A DNA stretch of 64,000 nt from Anisakis pegreffii (taxonomy: Eukaryota > Nematoda > Chromadorea > Rhabditida > Anisakidae), in NCBI GenBank assembly GCA_035041965.1, contig JAPYMA010001343.1, forward strand, positions 62,001 to 126,000, written 5' to 3'. The notes below the pieces were generated by a model. That model searched no databases and was not told the DNA's origin. It worked only from the letters and a program-made list of their open reading frames with translations. How positions within the stretch are numbered: the first letter of the stretch is position 1; each line of letters opens with the position of its first letter. The position numbers and the translations under genes are program-made. This document shows, one piece after another, positions 41,800 to 51,949 of this stretch.

Positions 41800-41845
41800 A
41801 TGAGACTGTTACTGATCGACGTACTCATTATCATTTGGTGTTCAG
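41800..41845 (+). CDS. Signal-peptide first exon, block A
   Basis: Acceptor ATTACTTTGCAG (ending at 41772), a 27-base leader, then ATG and MRLLLIDVLIIIWCSG, a clean hydrophobic signal sequence, followed by the donor GTCAGC. The equivalent in block B (50421) keeps the same layout. The downstream exons are not certain; the mucin-like gene at 43956 is the nearest plus-strand candidate. The leader suggests spliced-leader addition. Confidence 0.45.
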
Positions 41846-42535
41846 GTCAGCTTTCGCAATTTCTGCACATTCCCTTTCATTAACTTATTCATGCATTGAA
41901 CGTACCTTTAAACTTCTCCATAATCACCTCTTAACGTATATTTCATCAAATTCACCACCTATTACTTCTCCGAACATTGCATTGAAACAACAGAGCATTT
42001 CCACATTTTGCTATATTTATCCTCTATCAATCATTCGTAAGTGAGTGCGGCTCGAGTTAACACTTTCCAGTATACAATAACCATCACGTTAATTCCCAGT
42101 TACTTAGTGCATCCACCTTTCATCGAGGACAACACCGTCAGACTTCATTATGAGAGCGCATATGAGATCTAAAAGCAGCATTCGGATGTACATCAAGCAT
42201 TCGGATGCATTAGATGTTCATGACCGTCTAATAGAAAATGATTGAATCGAATAGTTAAGCTCCTCTAGAAACATTCATCTCATGCGTCCCAAGGAAACAT
42301 GTGAATCAAGTTTTGTGGGAAAAACAGTCCCACAGTAAGATTTTAATCTCCTCAGCTTGAAACAAATTTTTCCCAAGAATTCCAGGAATATCAAGCAAGA
42401 TTAGAAAGAAATTGGATTTCTGGTTGAAAACCATTTTCAAAACTCATAAAACCTGAGAATTAAGATGAGAGTAATCAATGGGGTCGTCCATATTCGCAGC
42501 AGTATTATTGCTCTTTACTTTACCTTTAAACTAAC

Positions 42536-43520
42536 CATCATGTGAATTAGTTTCCCGAAATAACTGAATATAGCGACATCACAGGCAGACAATATGGGAA
42601 AATGGCCCAACACCTCTGCGCTTGCCAAATCAATGATCGAATTCAGAGCTTCATGATGACAGATGATTCCCAACGCTGTCGTCGTTAGATGCGCGAAAAG
42701 AATGGTGTCAGGGAAGGGAGTATGTGATATTTGTGACACTAGTGATAGCAGAGAGGCATAAACTCGTAATAAGTTGTAATTGAACTGAAAGAGTAAGCGA
42801 CATTACAGGTAGGAAGAAAATAGACTTGAATGCGTTTGTTGTAATGCGAATAATTGGCAAAAAATGTGAAAAAAAACAAAAAAGATGAAAAAACTGTGGA
42901 AGTGCGAAAGTGTGAAGAAATTAATGAGTAGTAGTGGAATACGAACCATCAGTTGACAATATTCCCGATCAGATCCCATGCCGATTGTGTTTGAACTATT
43001 GGACTCATGCAATTTTACGGTGGAGTTTTGCGGCATGATTTCGTTATATTTCAAAAACAATTCATACTCATATGCCGCCACGGCTGAAAGGTTTAACACT
43101 GTCCAAAACTCAAGTCATCACAGCGTAAATGAGTGTCATAATATGAATTAAACCAAACAGAGTTTTTTCACGCTATTTAAGACAGTAAAAATAGGTGCGG
43201 TGGATATGCAGTGAAAGCTTAATATAGTATTTATTACTTATTGTTAGCTCTCAATAATAATCTGATAATAATAGCAATTGGCCAACTTGACCTACAATAT
43301 CTCCATGTAATATTCAGTCTGTGACAATTAATATCAACGATGAATCACGACAGTCCCACAACAATAACGACTTCCATAATATCACAATGACGACTGACTT
43401 ATTCTGTCAGTTATGACTCTATACTTGACGTTGACGATATAAAGCATGCAGTTTCCAATGTGAATCCAGATCATCGATCTTTAGCGTTCCATCCTTAAAT
43501 ACTTGCGGCTCGCATCCATC
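42536..43520 (-). CDS. Unidentified gene, at least three exons, antisense within the plus-strand array
   Basis: Exons 43430-43520 (or down to 43425), 42947-43083 and 42536-42784 are flanked by good acceptors and donors and join in phase. The peptides read DGCEPQVFKDGTLKIDDLDS, VAAYEYELFLKYNEIMP and a long uncharged helical part (FNYNLLRVYASLLSLVSQ, FAHLTTTALGIICHHEAL, CDVAIFSYFGKLIHMM). The last exon ends at a GTTAGT donor, so the gene continues; the next exon would have to lie in or beyond block A. It looks like part of an alpha-helical repeat protein. I do not recognise it. Confidence 0.6.
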
Positions 43521-43955
43521 CTGTAATTCATTGAATGTACCTTCTCATAACACTTTGTTGTCGATTAGCCTTTGTTTGTGGGAATCTTTTGCCTTTAGGA
43601 TTTGAATTAAAGATATCAATTACTTTGTTTAGGTTATTATGTCAAATTCTTTAGATTTAGATTTTATGTTTTGAGAATGAGGTGCTTAACTTGGTTACAA
43701 TGATGTAAAAGTTTGCATTAGCCCGGCCATTTCACGTTTACATACCAAAAGTTAGTTGCTGATTGACAGCTCAAACCAACGAAGGCGTTATTTAGAACCG
43801 AAGAAGACATCGGATAGAGCCGTGAAAATGACTCATATACTAGGGTAAACTATTCCCAATGATCCAAACATCTACTCTCCTAGAACTAGAAATGACCGCA
43901 AAGATGAGACGAAACTTCAATTAGCTAACTAAATGAGCATTATACTGACGACAAT

Positions 43956-45011
43956 ATGGGAACCAAACTTCATTCAGGCAATCACTCCGTGCTTATCCAT
44001 GAACACAAACTGGAGTTCGGATGCATGCAAATATTAATACAAAATCACACATCATATATGAAAACACTTTCAGGCAACCTGCTTGTGAGTGCTACGACAA
44101 CTACGAATACAACTACAGATGCGTCTGCAAGTGGTACGCCAATTTCAAGTATAACGACGAATCAGACCGCGAGTTCTACACCGACTTCAAGTATAACGAC
44201 GAATCCGACCGCGAGTTCTACACCGACTTCAAGTATAACGACGAATCCGACCGCGATTGCTACGCCAACTTCAAGTATAACGACGAATCAGACCGCGAGT
44301 TCTACACCGACTTCAAGTATAACGACGTATCAGACCGCGATTGCTACGCCAACTTCAAGTATAAAGATGAATCCGACTGCGATTGCTACGCCACCTTCAA
44401 ATATAACTGATGATCCGTCCACGAGCGTTGTGCCAACTTCAAGGTCATCTGCGCATGCGACTACGAATGCTGCACCAAGTTCAGTTAAAACTGCGACACC
44501 GTTCACGAGTGCTGTGTTGGCTACACAACCGCCTACTTCAAATAGCACGCTCGGTACCGGCTGGATTGTTGCAATCGTGTTTATCATATTATTTGTGTTG
44601 ACGCTGATTGCTGCAATTTATATATTTGTCTACTTGTGTCGGAAACGAACACGAAAATCGATCGACAAAGAGCATGAATCTATTGTGGGATGGCAATCAT
44701 CTGGTGATAAAATGCCTCCAAGAAGACTGTCACCTCCAAAAACAGTCGATGACCATGAAATGTCACAAAGATCCTACATGATCCCTCGAAGCACATATTA
44801 CTATAGCTCAGAACCTCTCAATTATCCTCAACAATCCTCATATTATCCAAAACTCATAAGTCCTAACATTCAGCCACTACAACCCAATATCACATCGGCC
44901 ACAAATCCAACAACACCGAACAACAACCCTTACGGACTGTCAGCACTCAGCAGCACAACTTATGGAAGTAACGTACCGAATCGAAGATTTTACCCGCAAG
45001 TATACTTTTAA
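43956..45011 (+). CDS. Mucin-like single-pass membrane protein with 14-residue Thr/Ser repeats
   Basis: A 351-codon open segment. Residues about 45-60 are Thr-rich; about 60-150 are six to seven units of a 14-residue repeat (consensus TSSITTNPTASSTP), dense in O-glycosylation sites; further Thr/Ser/Ala spacer follows. A membrane helix at about 202-228 (GWIVAIVFIILFVLTLIAAI) is followed by a basic stop-transfer (CRKRTRK). The roughly 120-residue cytoplasmic tail is rich in Tyr and Pro (YYYSSEPLNYPQQSSYYPK) and ends YPQVYF. Such a design suits a cell-surface or cuticle-associated mucin with a signalling or adaptor-binding tail. The upstream part may be an exon starting at the acceptor at 43978 or 44075, joined to a signal-peptide exon such as 41800. 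A decayed paralogue lies at 57691. Confidence 0.7.
   Translation: MGTKLHSGNHSVLIHEHKLEFGCMQILIQNHTSYMKTLSGNLLVSATTTTNTTTDASASGTPISSITTNQTASSTPTSSITTNPTASSTPTSSITTNPTAIATPTSSITTNQTASSTPTSSITTYQTAIATPTSSIKMNPTAIATPPSNITDDPSTSVVPTSRSSAHATTNAAPSSVKTATPFTSAVLATQPPTSNSTLGTGWIVAIVFIILFVLTLIAAIYIFVYLCRKRTRKSIDKEHESIVGWQSSGDKMPPRRLSPPKTVDDHEMSQRSYMIPRSTYYYSSEPLNYPQQSSYYPKLISPNIQPLQPNITSATNPTTPNNNPYGLSALSSTTYGSNVPNRRFYPQVYF
44134..44400 (+). repeat. 42-bp tandem repeat array inside the mucin-like gene
   Basis: Six to seven units of 42 bp beginning near ACTTCAAGTATAACGACGAA. Units differ at a few sites, mainly CAG/CCG and GAGTTCTAC/GATTGCTAC. Because 42 is a multiple of three, other frames also stay open, which explains overlapping ORFs on both strands. 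Confidence 0.9.
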
Positions 45012-45450
45012 AAGCAACGAATCTGTGATCAGTGCCTTGTGAAAATTAAAGTTTGTGAATGTATCTTTTCTACTACAGATCATAAAAATTCAAGTATCTA
45101 CTTCGATACATTTGCAAATTACGTATGAACGATCCATGAGATCATAATCAAACGGAGGAAAAGGTCAAAAAGCAAAAGTAAATAATAGTGACGCATAAAT
45201 GAGAAGTTCTGTAAGTACCTAAAAATGTTAGAAAGTTGCATTGTTTACGTGATATAAATTGCTTGTTTGTACATCAGGCATCACTACAGTTAAATGCATG
45301 TCACAGTGGTGATGGAACAGTTGCTGGGAGTTTTTATCAGCAAAAGATGAAAATGTTTAGTTGAAAATACGTGTTTGTACAGTACAAATTCCAATCTGCT
45401 ACGAAAGAACTGAATCACTTTTATCATCACCATGATGTGAAGAAAAGTAA

Positions 45451-45600
45451 GGTGAAACATAATGATGCATTTTTGATGTGATAAACATGTTTGCTGACCA
45501 TCGCACGCGACAATCCATACAATAGTTTTTCATGAATTTCATTGCTCACCGTCCAACAGAAAAACTTTACTGGCGCATTACTATCAGAACCTAAATCGGA
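45451..45600 (-). mobile_element. Fragment of the BEL/Pao element, second copy
   Basis: Matches 61038-61185, the region around the reverse-transcriptase active site of the broken pol below. Shared words include ATAATGATGCATTTTTGATG. Both copies have the same orientation. A further matching part lies at 46430-46690 (equivalent to 61410-61600), with other elements inserted between. Confidence 0.6.
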
Positions 45601-45689
45601 TATCTGTTTGAATCACACAAATGAAATTCATTTTTCATGGTTGGGTACCAAGTTTCCATAAATTCCAGCTGAAATTTCCTCGCCAGAAC

Positions 45690-46318
45690 AAAAAACGGTA
45701 CCCGGTCAATCTGCCTGCCTGAAAACATTTTGCCTTGTTTGTGATGTTATTTGTGTTGCTGGTGCGAAGGCGACAATTAGTAATTTAGTTTATCCACACA
45801 AATAAATAAAGACGATAATGATGATTGAATTGAGTGGTAATACAACTGACGACTGAGTAAGATGCAGGTGATGGTGACTACAGTAACTACAGCTGAGCAT
45901 ATCGAATACACTAACAACACACTAAGTACGCTGACACTGAGTACTGAGACTGATACTGACACACAGAGACTGAGACACTGACACAATGACACTGACATAA
46001 CAACACTGAGCTACTTATATAGTCACTGAGATTAGCTGATTACAAAACAATGGCTACGAGTTGCCAATGGTGGTCAGAGAATACATGATATGCAAAGCAC
46101 TATAGAGAGACATACAAGAAACCGTAAACAATAAACAAGAGATCACCGATTTATCTCAATATCATCCTTCATGCCTAACGGACAGTTTGCCTAGCGGACA
46201 ATTTGTCTAACGGACAGTTTGCCTAACTTACGGTTTTTAATGGATATTTCACCTAATAGGCAAACTGATCCTTACATTAGGCAGACTCTCTTTAGGCAGA
46301 TTGACCGGTCACGCAAAA
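45690..46318. mobile_element. Inner inverted-repeat element with CCGGTCAATCTGCCT ends
   Basis: CCGGTCAATCTGCCT at 45703 and its reverse complement AGGCAGATTGACCGG near 46291 bound about 600 bp. Near the right end a short motif, GCCTAACGGACAGTTT, recurs about three times in slightly different forms (46172-46240), then reappears as AGGCAAACTG. Terminal repeats plus subterminal repeats are typical of a non-autonomous DNA transposon. The LTR-like sequence lies inside. Confidence 0.5.
45780..46155 (-). mobile_element. LTR-like sequence, inverted relative to 58238-58890
   Basis: Read on the minus strand it begins CGGTGATCTCTTGTTTATTG, has CTATATAAG about 115 bases later and ends near CAACACAA. It matches 58238-58890 on the plus strand except for an insertion there. 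A TATA-like box and a similar length in two places suggest solo LTRs, but no adjoining internal region proves it. Confidence 0.5.
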
Positions 46319-46984
46319 AATATACTGTTAGAAATTGATACTGAGCGATATCACTGAATCAATCAGAGAGAAGAAACTGGTATTCTAGAGCTGTACTCCC
46401 TGCAAAAAACGAACATAAACTCGGTTCCGCAAGGAACGCCCCCATTTCATACGATTTTCAAACGAAAAATATCAAGTTTCTGATGGAAAGGTATGTAAAC
46501 GGTGGACATTTAAACAATGCTAACTGCAATGAAAGCTCACTGTGCAGTGTATTTGCATTTGCGGTGCATCTTTTAGGGATTAATAATTATTTATTTTATT
46601 GAGAGCATTAGTTGTCTGGCCATGTATGAAAATATTATAACTTTTATGAGATACTTTTGGTTACATCATTATTTCATATCTAGCTGTTTATACAAAATTG
46701 AGACGCGAAAAACTGCCAAAAATGCCGTTTTCTTGTTGTGATGAATAGTCGCTGCTACACAGCATCGATTTATAATTTCAGATGGTCATATTGGCGGAAA
46801 GATTTCAGTTAGAATTTATGGAAATCTGGTGCCCAACCATGAGAATCACAGTTCATTTTCATAATCTAGAACATTGATCCAGAGTATATGACGAGATCAC
46901 TAAAAAATGATATCCATGTTCCAGCGGTGAAAGGAGTTCGATTTCTATTGGACGTCGTAACTATAAACATAGTTAGTTGATGTT

Positions 46985-47225
46985 CAGTGAATGCGCTACA
47001 TTATCAAGAATGTTCTGGCGTTACAAGTGATATGTAGAGAACCATAAAAGTTTCACTGAGCTGAAAGGAAACCTTTTATCTTCACACGAAGATGACGTGC
47101 GACCCTGTCTTTTTATCGTGAAGCAACACAGCTTAGTAGTCCACGTGGTCGCATTTTTTTGAATACGGTTGGCTTTGGCGTTAATTGCGTGATGACCGTG
47201 AGAGGTAAGCTGTTTTCCATGATCT
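46985..47225. repeat. Dispersed repeat, copy of 63722-63905
   Basis: Shared words include TATCGTGAAGC with ACAC/CACAGCTTAGTAGTCC and TTTTCCATGATCTG. The two copies are in the same orientation and about 16.7 kb apart. No protein remnant was recognised. Confidence 0.6.
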
Positions 47226-47339
47226 GCAGCGAAGACGAATAGAAAGACCACTCGGGAGATCTCGAATAAGATTGAAATACGATATCACGAAGGAACTCGG
47301 TAATACCTGGCAATGTCAGATATTACCAGTCAGGCAAGA

Positions 47340-47405
47340 TCAAGGATCGAACGGAAACGCATTGTGACCAGCAACGCAACAAACGCTCGATAGCCTTGCC
47401 AATCG
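47340..47405. repeat. Dispersed repeat, copy of 10088-10160
   Basis: CGGAAACGCATTGTGACCAG and CGATAGCCTTGCCAATCGAG correspond to CGGAAACGCGAGCATTGTGG and GATAGCCTGGTCAATCCAGG at 10088-10160. Confidence 0.5.
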
Positions 47406-47944
47406 AGATAAACGATTCAAAGACCGGCCGAGCATACTTCATTGTTTTATTGAGTTTTTATTAATCCGAATTTTTTTATTGATCCGGATGAGTTTTTATT
47501 ATCCGAATTTTATTGATCAGGCGAAATCTAATCAAATGGCAATCATGAATCATCTCGTTAAAAATGGTGTCTGATTGCATTCAGCTAACGGTTAACATCA
47601 TACATCAAGAAGGTGAACATGTTATTCATAAACACTTTTGTGCTGTATGAACCCATCATGCTTGAAGAAGGTGAATTTGTTATTCTAGAACACTTTTGTA
47701 TTGTCTGAACCGAACTATGCAACCATCACGACTACGGATCACTGCAAACAATTCTATGTAAATAGCGATCGAATGTTCTTTTGAAGAAGGTCTGTCGGAG
47801 CCTATCGTTCACAGTATGAACTCCACTATCGCGCACTTCATGTTCCACGTGGTGCATTGCACTTTGCGTTCGACGTGCAAGATGGAACGGGTGAATATAC
47901 TCTTGTGAAAACTCTGATTGGAAACTGCACAAATCGATCTCCTT

Positions 47945-48290
47945 TTAGATTCAACTGCAACAGCGACTCTGTGCATGCGTGTTTCTCGTGCAAATTTTTA
48001 TATCCTTTTACAATAAGCTTGTAAAATGTGCGACAGCCAAGCGAAGACAGATGTAATCGAAAGCGAAAGTGCGCTGTTTCGGTACTGAAACATTTTACGT
48101 GTGATGCATTTAAAGCTGGCCTATGTCTGCGGTGTCAAACCTCAGGGCATAGCAATGTGAAATTCAATGTAACATCGATAGCTTTATCCACTCGGATGAT
48201 CCTGAGGCATTATCATGAGTGTGCGAAGTGTTCACTAACAAACCATCAGAAAAGATCGGTACTGGGAAAAGCATAGCGGAGAATTGAGCA
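47945..48290 (+). repeat. Duplicated segment upstream of block B, empty-site copy
   Basis: Matches 54870-55490, which lies upstream of block C. Both begin ACTGCAACAGCGACT and share GGCCTATGT with TCAAACCTCAGG/GAAACCTCAGG. This copy lacks the transposon found at 54894. A Cys-containing ORF (AGLCLRCQTSG here, AGLCMRCETSG in the other copy) spans both but is frame-shifted between them, so coding is doubtful. Confidence 0.65.
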
Positions 48291-48850
48291 ACTAACAGAT
48301 CCAGCTGGACCGATCAAATTTTCAACTCACGATCAGACAATTCTATTCGCAAACTGTGAACTTAATACAACATTCGAAACTTCCCCTCCAAATTCTTTCT
48401 TCCAAACGAACTGCTCCACGTAGCTTACTAATAACCCGCGATCAGTGCCGAACCTGGACTTGCATTTCTTTACTGTGACGGATTTTTGTAATCTTCGTGA
48501 TTCAACTGAATGATGCTTTCTGATACGTAATCACTAACAATTCTGTTGCATGGTATAGTGTTTATACTATCTCCAATTTGTCGTTCTCTCTGTCTCTCCA
48601 TCCTCTCCATTCAAAAAACTCTCTCAGCCGTCAGACGGATATGGTGAGCGATACATCGAATGTTTGTTATGGAAGCAGACAGAAAAGTGTTATGAGAGAG
48701 CCTGCTCTTCCGGACTTGGAAAAATTTTTGCTCGTTTTGCGAGTTTGGGGAGCATATCGACAAGAGTGCCCATAAAACATAACATATTAGTGAGTGAGAC
48801 TTAATTAATTATTCAGGTGTGACAACGTTAAGCGAACGAACACGCAACCA

Positions 48851-48949
48851 ATGAACGTCGACACTCGTCCTTCGTTGACGCTTTTACTGTCAATCGCCAT
48901 TATATTGTCAAATACATCTGCTCATCACTCTCGACTTGCTGCTGATTAG
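48851..48949 (+). CDS. Short signal-peptide ORF, copy B
   Basis: The 32-codon counterpart of 40204: MNVDTRPSLTLLLSIAII, ending SAHHSRLAAD. Acceptor and leader are kept. Downstream another open frame (FQCYSKSYEDEELHQMGLPS, then KGVGVNPYMQLLMS) runs about 77 codons. Against copy C it shows several synonymous changes, so this part was probably coding at one time; it is out of frame with the signal peptide. Confidence 0.4.
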   Translation: MNVDTRPSLTLLLSIAIILSNTSAHHSRLAAD

Positions 48950-50420
48950 TTTAGAATATAATTGCCATTATCAGCGATGCACAGCTACGAGCCAGCAACT
49001 TTCAGTGCTACTCCAAATCCTATGAAGATGAGGAATTGCATCAAATGGGTCTTCCATCTAAAGGTGTCGGTGTGAATCCATATATGCAACTGTTAATGAG
49101 CATCGTGACACAAAATATCGTGACACAAAGCAAATCACAATATTGTGGTTCAGAAATCTTCCTTCCTCCATATAGCGACCTCCAAATGTAGTAAACTGAA
49201 AGATGGAGATCGTTTCCAAACAAATAGTGCGTTCTTAGCTAGTGATCACTTAATTCGCATAGGTTATCTGGTCCTTTGTTAAACTTCGTGCTGATATCAC
49301 TCAACAATGAAGAACGAAGCCGAATTGTTAAATCAGTGGATTCGATTTATTTATGCCTGCAAAACACCACTATTTCAGGCATGAAATTTTTACTATGAAT
49401 ATTGAATGAATACCCAAATTCTGGACATGCTGAAATACAAAATGTTCATTTACAATATCAACTGAACTGTACAATGTAGGTTGTAAAAGTATCATTACCT
49501 CTATGAACTTTAAAATTGCCCCGAAATTCCAAGGAAACAAGATCGTTATGAAGTAAACTCATTGATTTCCAGTCACTTGAAACTGTCCCCGAGATTGCTC
49601 AAAAAATCATCTGTTTGTTAGGAAATCAGAATCTAAAAACTTGCTCTTGCTGGGCCGTCATCAGACCCATCCGTTTTATTGAGAAATATTTTCGTAAGAA
49701 ATTTTAATCAGTCGTTTTTTTTGATGACTTTTATGAATTGATTAGGTCATTTTAGACATCGACGTAATGGGTTTACCGCTTGTCGTCAGATTGAGTATAC
49801 TTTTATCGCGATTCTAAACAATTAATGCACCAAACAAACATTCAACTCTTATCACCTATCTATTCACAACTACCCACTTTACTGCGTTAACATCTCAGCA
49901 AACTGACATATATGACCGACTCCCCAATCACTTTACTTCCACATCGTTCATGCTTCACATTGCTCAATTTATGCAGCTTTTCATGGTTTGCTGTCCCACT
50001 TCATATAATTTCCAAATTGTCTTTTCCAGTGCCATCATATTTTCAACAACTCATCTCCACTGCGGCATACTTTAGGAGAATCGAAGACACAAATCTGCTT
50101 GGCAGTTAATCCATGAGTTTAATAAAAGTTTACATTCGCCATAGAAATTCAATCTCAGTTTGTGGTTGTCGATTAGCGTAGGGTTCTAAACACTTTTTCA
50201 GATACGACTGTCAACGTACTATGAGTCGCGAACGATTCACAAATGAAAATCAAGTAAGCTTTCCTCCAACAGAGCACAATCACTTCATCCTGCGACTGAA
50301 GAATTCCTCGCAAGACAAAGATCTTGAGAAGAGCACGAATGACTCGTTAACAATTGATCATGAATGACAATCCTAATGATTATTACTTTTCAGTATCTCG
50401 ATCTTGGATCATCAAACAAA

Positions 50421-50466
50421 ATGAAACCGTTACTGACCGGTTTACTTATTGTCAACTTATGTTCAG
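50421..50466 (+). CDS. Signal-peptide first exon, block B
   Basis: Acceptor ATTACTTTTCAG (ending at 50393), a 27-base leader, ATG, MKPLLTGLLIVNLCSG and a GTCAGC donor. Equivalent to 41800-41845. Downstream exons were not found before homology to block A ends. Confidence 0.4.
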
Positions 50467-51490
50467 GTCAGCATTTGAATTTTCTACACATTCATGCACT
50501 GCGCGTACCTTTGAACATTTCCATTATCAGCCCTAAACGTACATTTCATTAAACTCACCACCGATTACTTCTCTGATTCGTACAGTACAACAATAAAACA
50601 TTTCCACTTTTTTGCTGTATTCATGTTTTATCAATCATTCGTAAGCAGTGCGGAGTCGAGTCAACAGCTTTCAATACGCAACACTCACCACATTAATTCC
50701 TGGCTTTCATCGAGGACAACATCGTTAAACCTGATTATGAGAGTGCATATGAGATGTAAATGTAGCATTCAGATGTAACTCAAGGGTCATACTCACGAGT
50801 CAAGACCATCTAATATAAGATGATTGAATCAAATAGTTGAGCTCCGCTAGAAACATTTACCGTATGTGTGACGATTTTTTGGGCATAATCGTTTTTTTCC
50901 GAAACTTTGGTAAGTAAACCATGGTAACAGCATCGAAAAGTAGTTCGCGAATTCATAACATCAATACGTCCAATGGTTTCTGAATTGGAGAATTTTACAC
51001 ACAAATTAGTAGTGCAATTGCCAATTTAGAAGGATGATTCCAAACTGACGAACAGCGATAACGATAGCGAACCGCGGACTAACTTTGCTAAATAGCGTTC
51101 CAGTGATAGCGTTCCGCCACTTTTTCGACGATAATAGCTAGAGCGCATTATTTTCTACCGACCACAAATATTCTTTTCAGTAAATCAGCGAAGCTGGTGT
51201 TTTCAGTAGCATGCCCATCATTGCCTATTGCGTTTAGTTATAAGCTAATTTATTGACTGGATGAAGATTTAATTCATTGTATATGAGAATATCAACTGAC
51301 TTTAAAGGAGATTTTCCAACGTCACGCACAAGAGGATGGAGAAGCGCTCGTGCGACCGAATGATTACTCATGCATGCATTTGTTTTTTCGAACAATCATT
51401 GAGCACGTCGCATCGTTGCACCATAAAAGCTTTGTGATTGACGCATGTGAAAGTATTCAGTTCGTTTCGAAGTCTAATCGGAGATAGACT

Positions 51491-51620
51491 GTGTTGGGCA
51501 GCGTAACATTTTTTTGCAGGCGCTAAATTTCGATCATCGTTCGGTTTTCGATCGGTGATAATCGAAATTCGGTTTGCCGAAGCCTCTCATCGAACAAGCC
51601 CTTGCGCCTGCGGTTGGAAG
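51491..51620. repeat. Inverted-repeat-rich segment, possible element
   Basis: Starts TGTGTTGGGCAGC, like the end of the element at 983, and holds palindromic words around CGATCATCG and TCGATCGGTGATAATCGA. The right end could not be fixed. It lies about 330 bases upstream of the ubiquitin-gene splice acceptor. Confidence 0.35.
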
Positions 51621-51929
51621 TCTTCGATTTTTGGGGCTCTTTACACAACTGTAATTGGAGATCGCTTTCTCTATTCATCTTTAGGGGTGCTCCAGCTTTG
51701 CATTTGCCCATATCATCCGGCAAAATTCCTTAGGGTTAATTTCCTTTGCTTCTGATGTACGGTGAATCTGATGTAGGGGTCTTTGTCGTCGTTTAGACGA
51801 AAGCCAAACGGCTTCGAAGACACAAAGGAACATGACAAAATTAGTTCGAATGTTGATAGACTGCTTGGTAATTGTATTGTTCAGTGTGCAGATGACTTGG
51901 TTGACTGGCATTAGTTAATGCGTTTCTCG

Positions 51930-51936
51930 ATTGCAG
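51930..51936 (+). promoter_or_regulatory. Likely trans-splice acceptor of the ubiquitin gene
   Basis: ATTGCAG followed 13 bases later by the initiator ATG, with no recognised upstream exon. Polyubiquitin transcripts of C. elegans are known to receive a spliced leader; use here is inferred. Confidence 0.5.
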
Positions 51937-51949
51937 GATCGTTTCAAAT

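Larger units (their letters stand above)
39530..42290 (+). repeat. Duplicated block, copy A
   Basis: This block is similar along most of its length to copy B (48785-50870, matching 40150-42290) and copy C (55995-57480, matching about 39530-41090). Anchors include AACCAATGAACGTCGAC, ACGAGCCAGC and TGAATATTGAATGAATACC. Identity looks like 80-90 percent by eye, with indels. It carries two short signal-peptide ORFs on the plus strand. Copies are in the same orientation and about 8 kb apart. Confidence 0.8.
45618..46862. mobile_element. Outer inverted-repeat pair of a nested element
   Basis: Bases 45618-45690 (with ATGGTTGGGTACCAAG and TTTCCATAAATTCCAGCTG) are repeated in inverted orientation at 46790-46862. 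They enclose about 1.1 kb that contains a second inverted-repeat element, an LTR-like segment and part of the BEL-related repeat. This could be a foldback element or the product of several nested insertions. Confidence 0.5.
48785..50870 (+). repeat. Duplicated block, copy B
   Basis: Corresponds to 40150-42290 of copy A. The match starts at GTGAGTGAGACTTAATTA and fades near 50870, just after CTCCGCTAGAAACATT. It carries the MNVDTRPS ORF and the MKPLLTGL signal-peptide exon but no mucin exon. Confidence 0.8.

Noticed and set aside
44021..44410. Overlapping ORF of YNDESDREFY repeats (and a minus-strand ORF at 44330)
   Set aside because: By-products of a 42-bp repeat that keeps several frames open; the Thr/Ser frame leads into the membrane helix and tail.
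48028..48276. Cys-containing ORF (AGLCLRCQTSG) as a zinc-finger gene
   Set aside because: The duplicate at 55190-55490 is shifted in frame within the Cys region, so coding is not supported.
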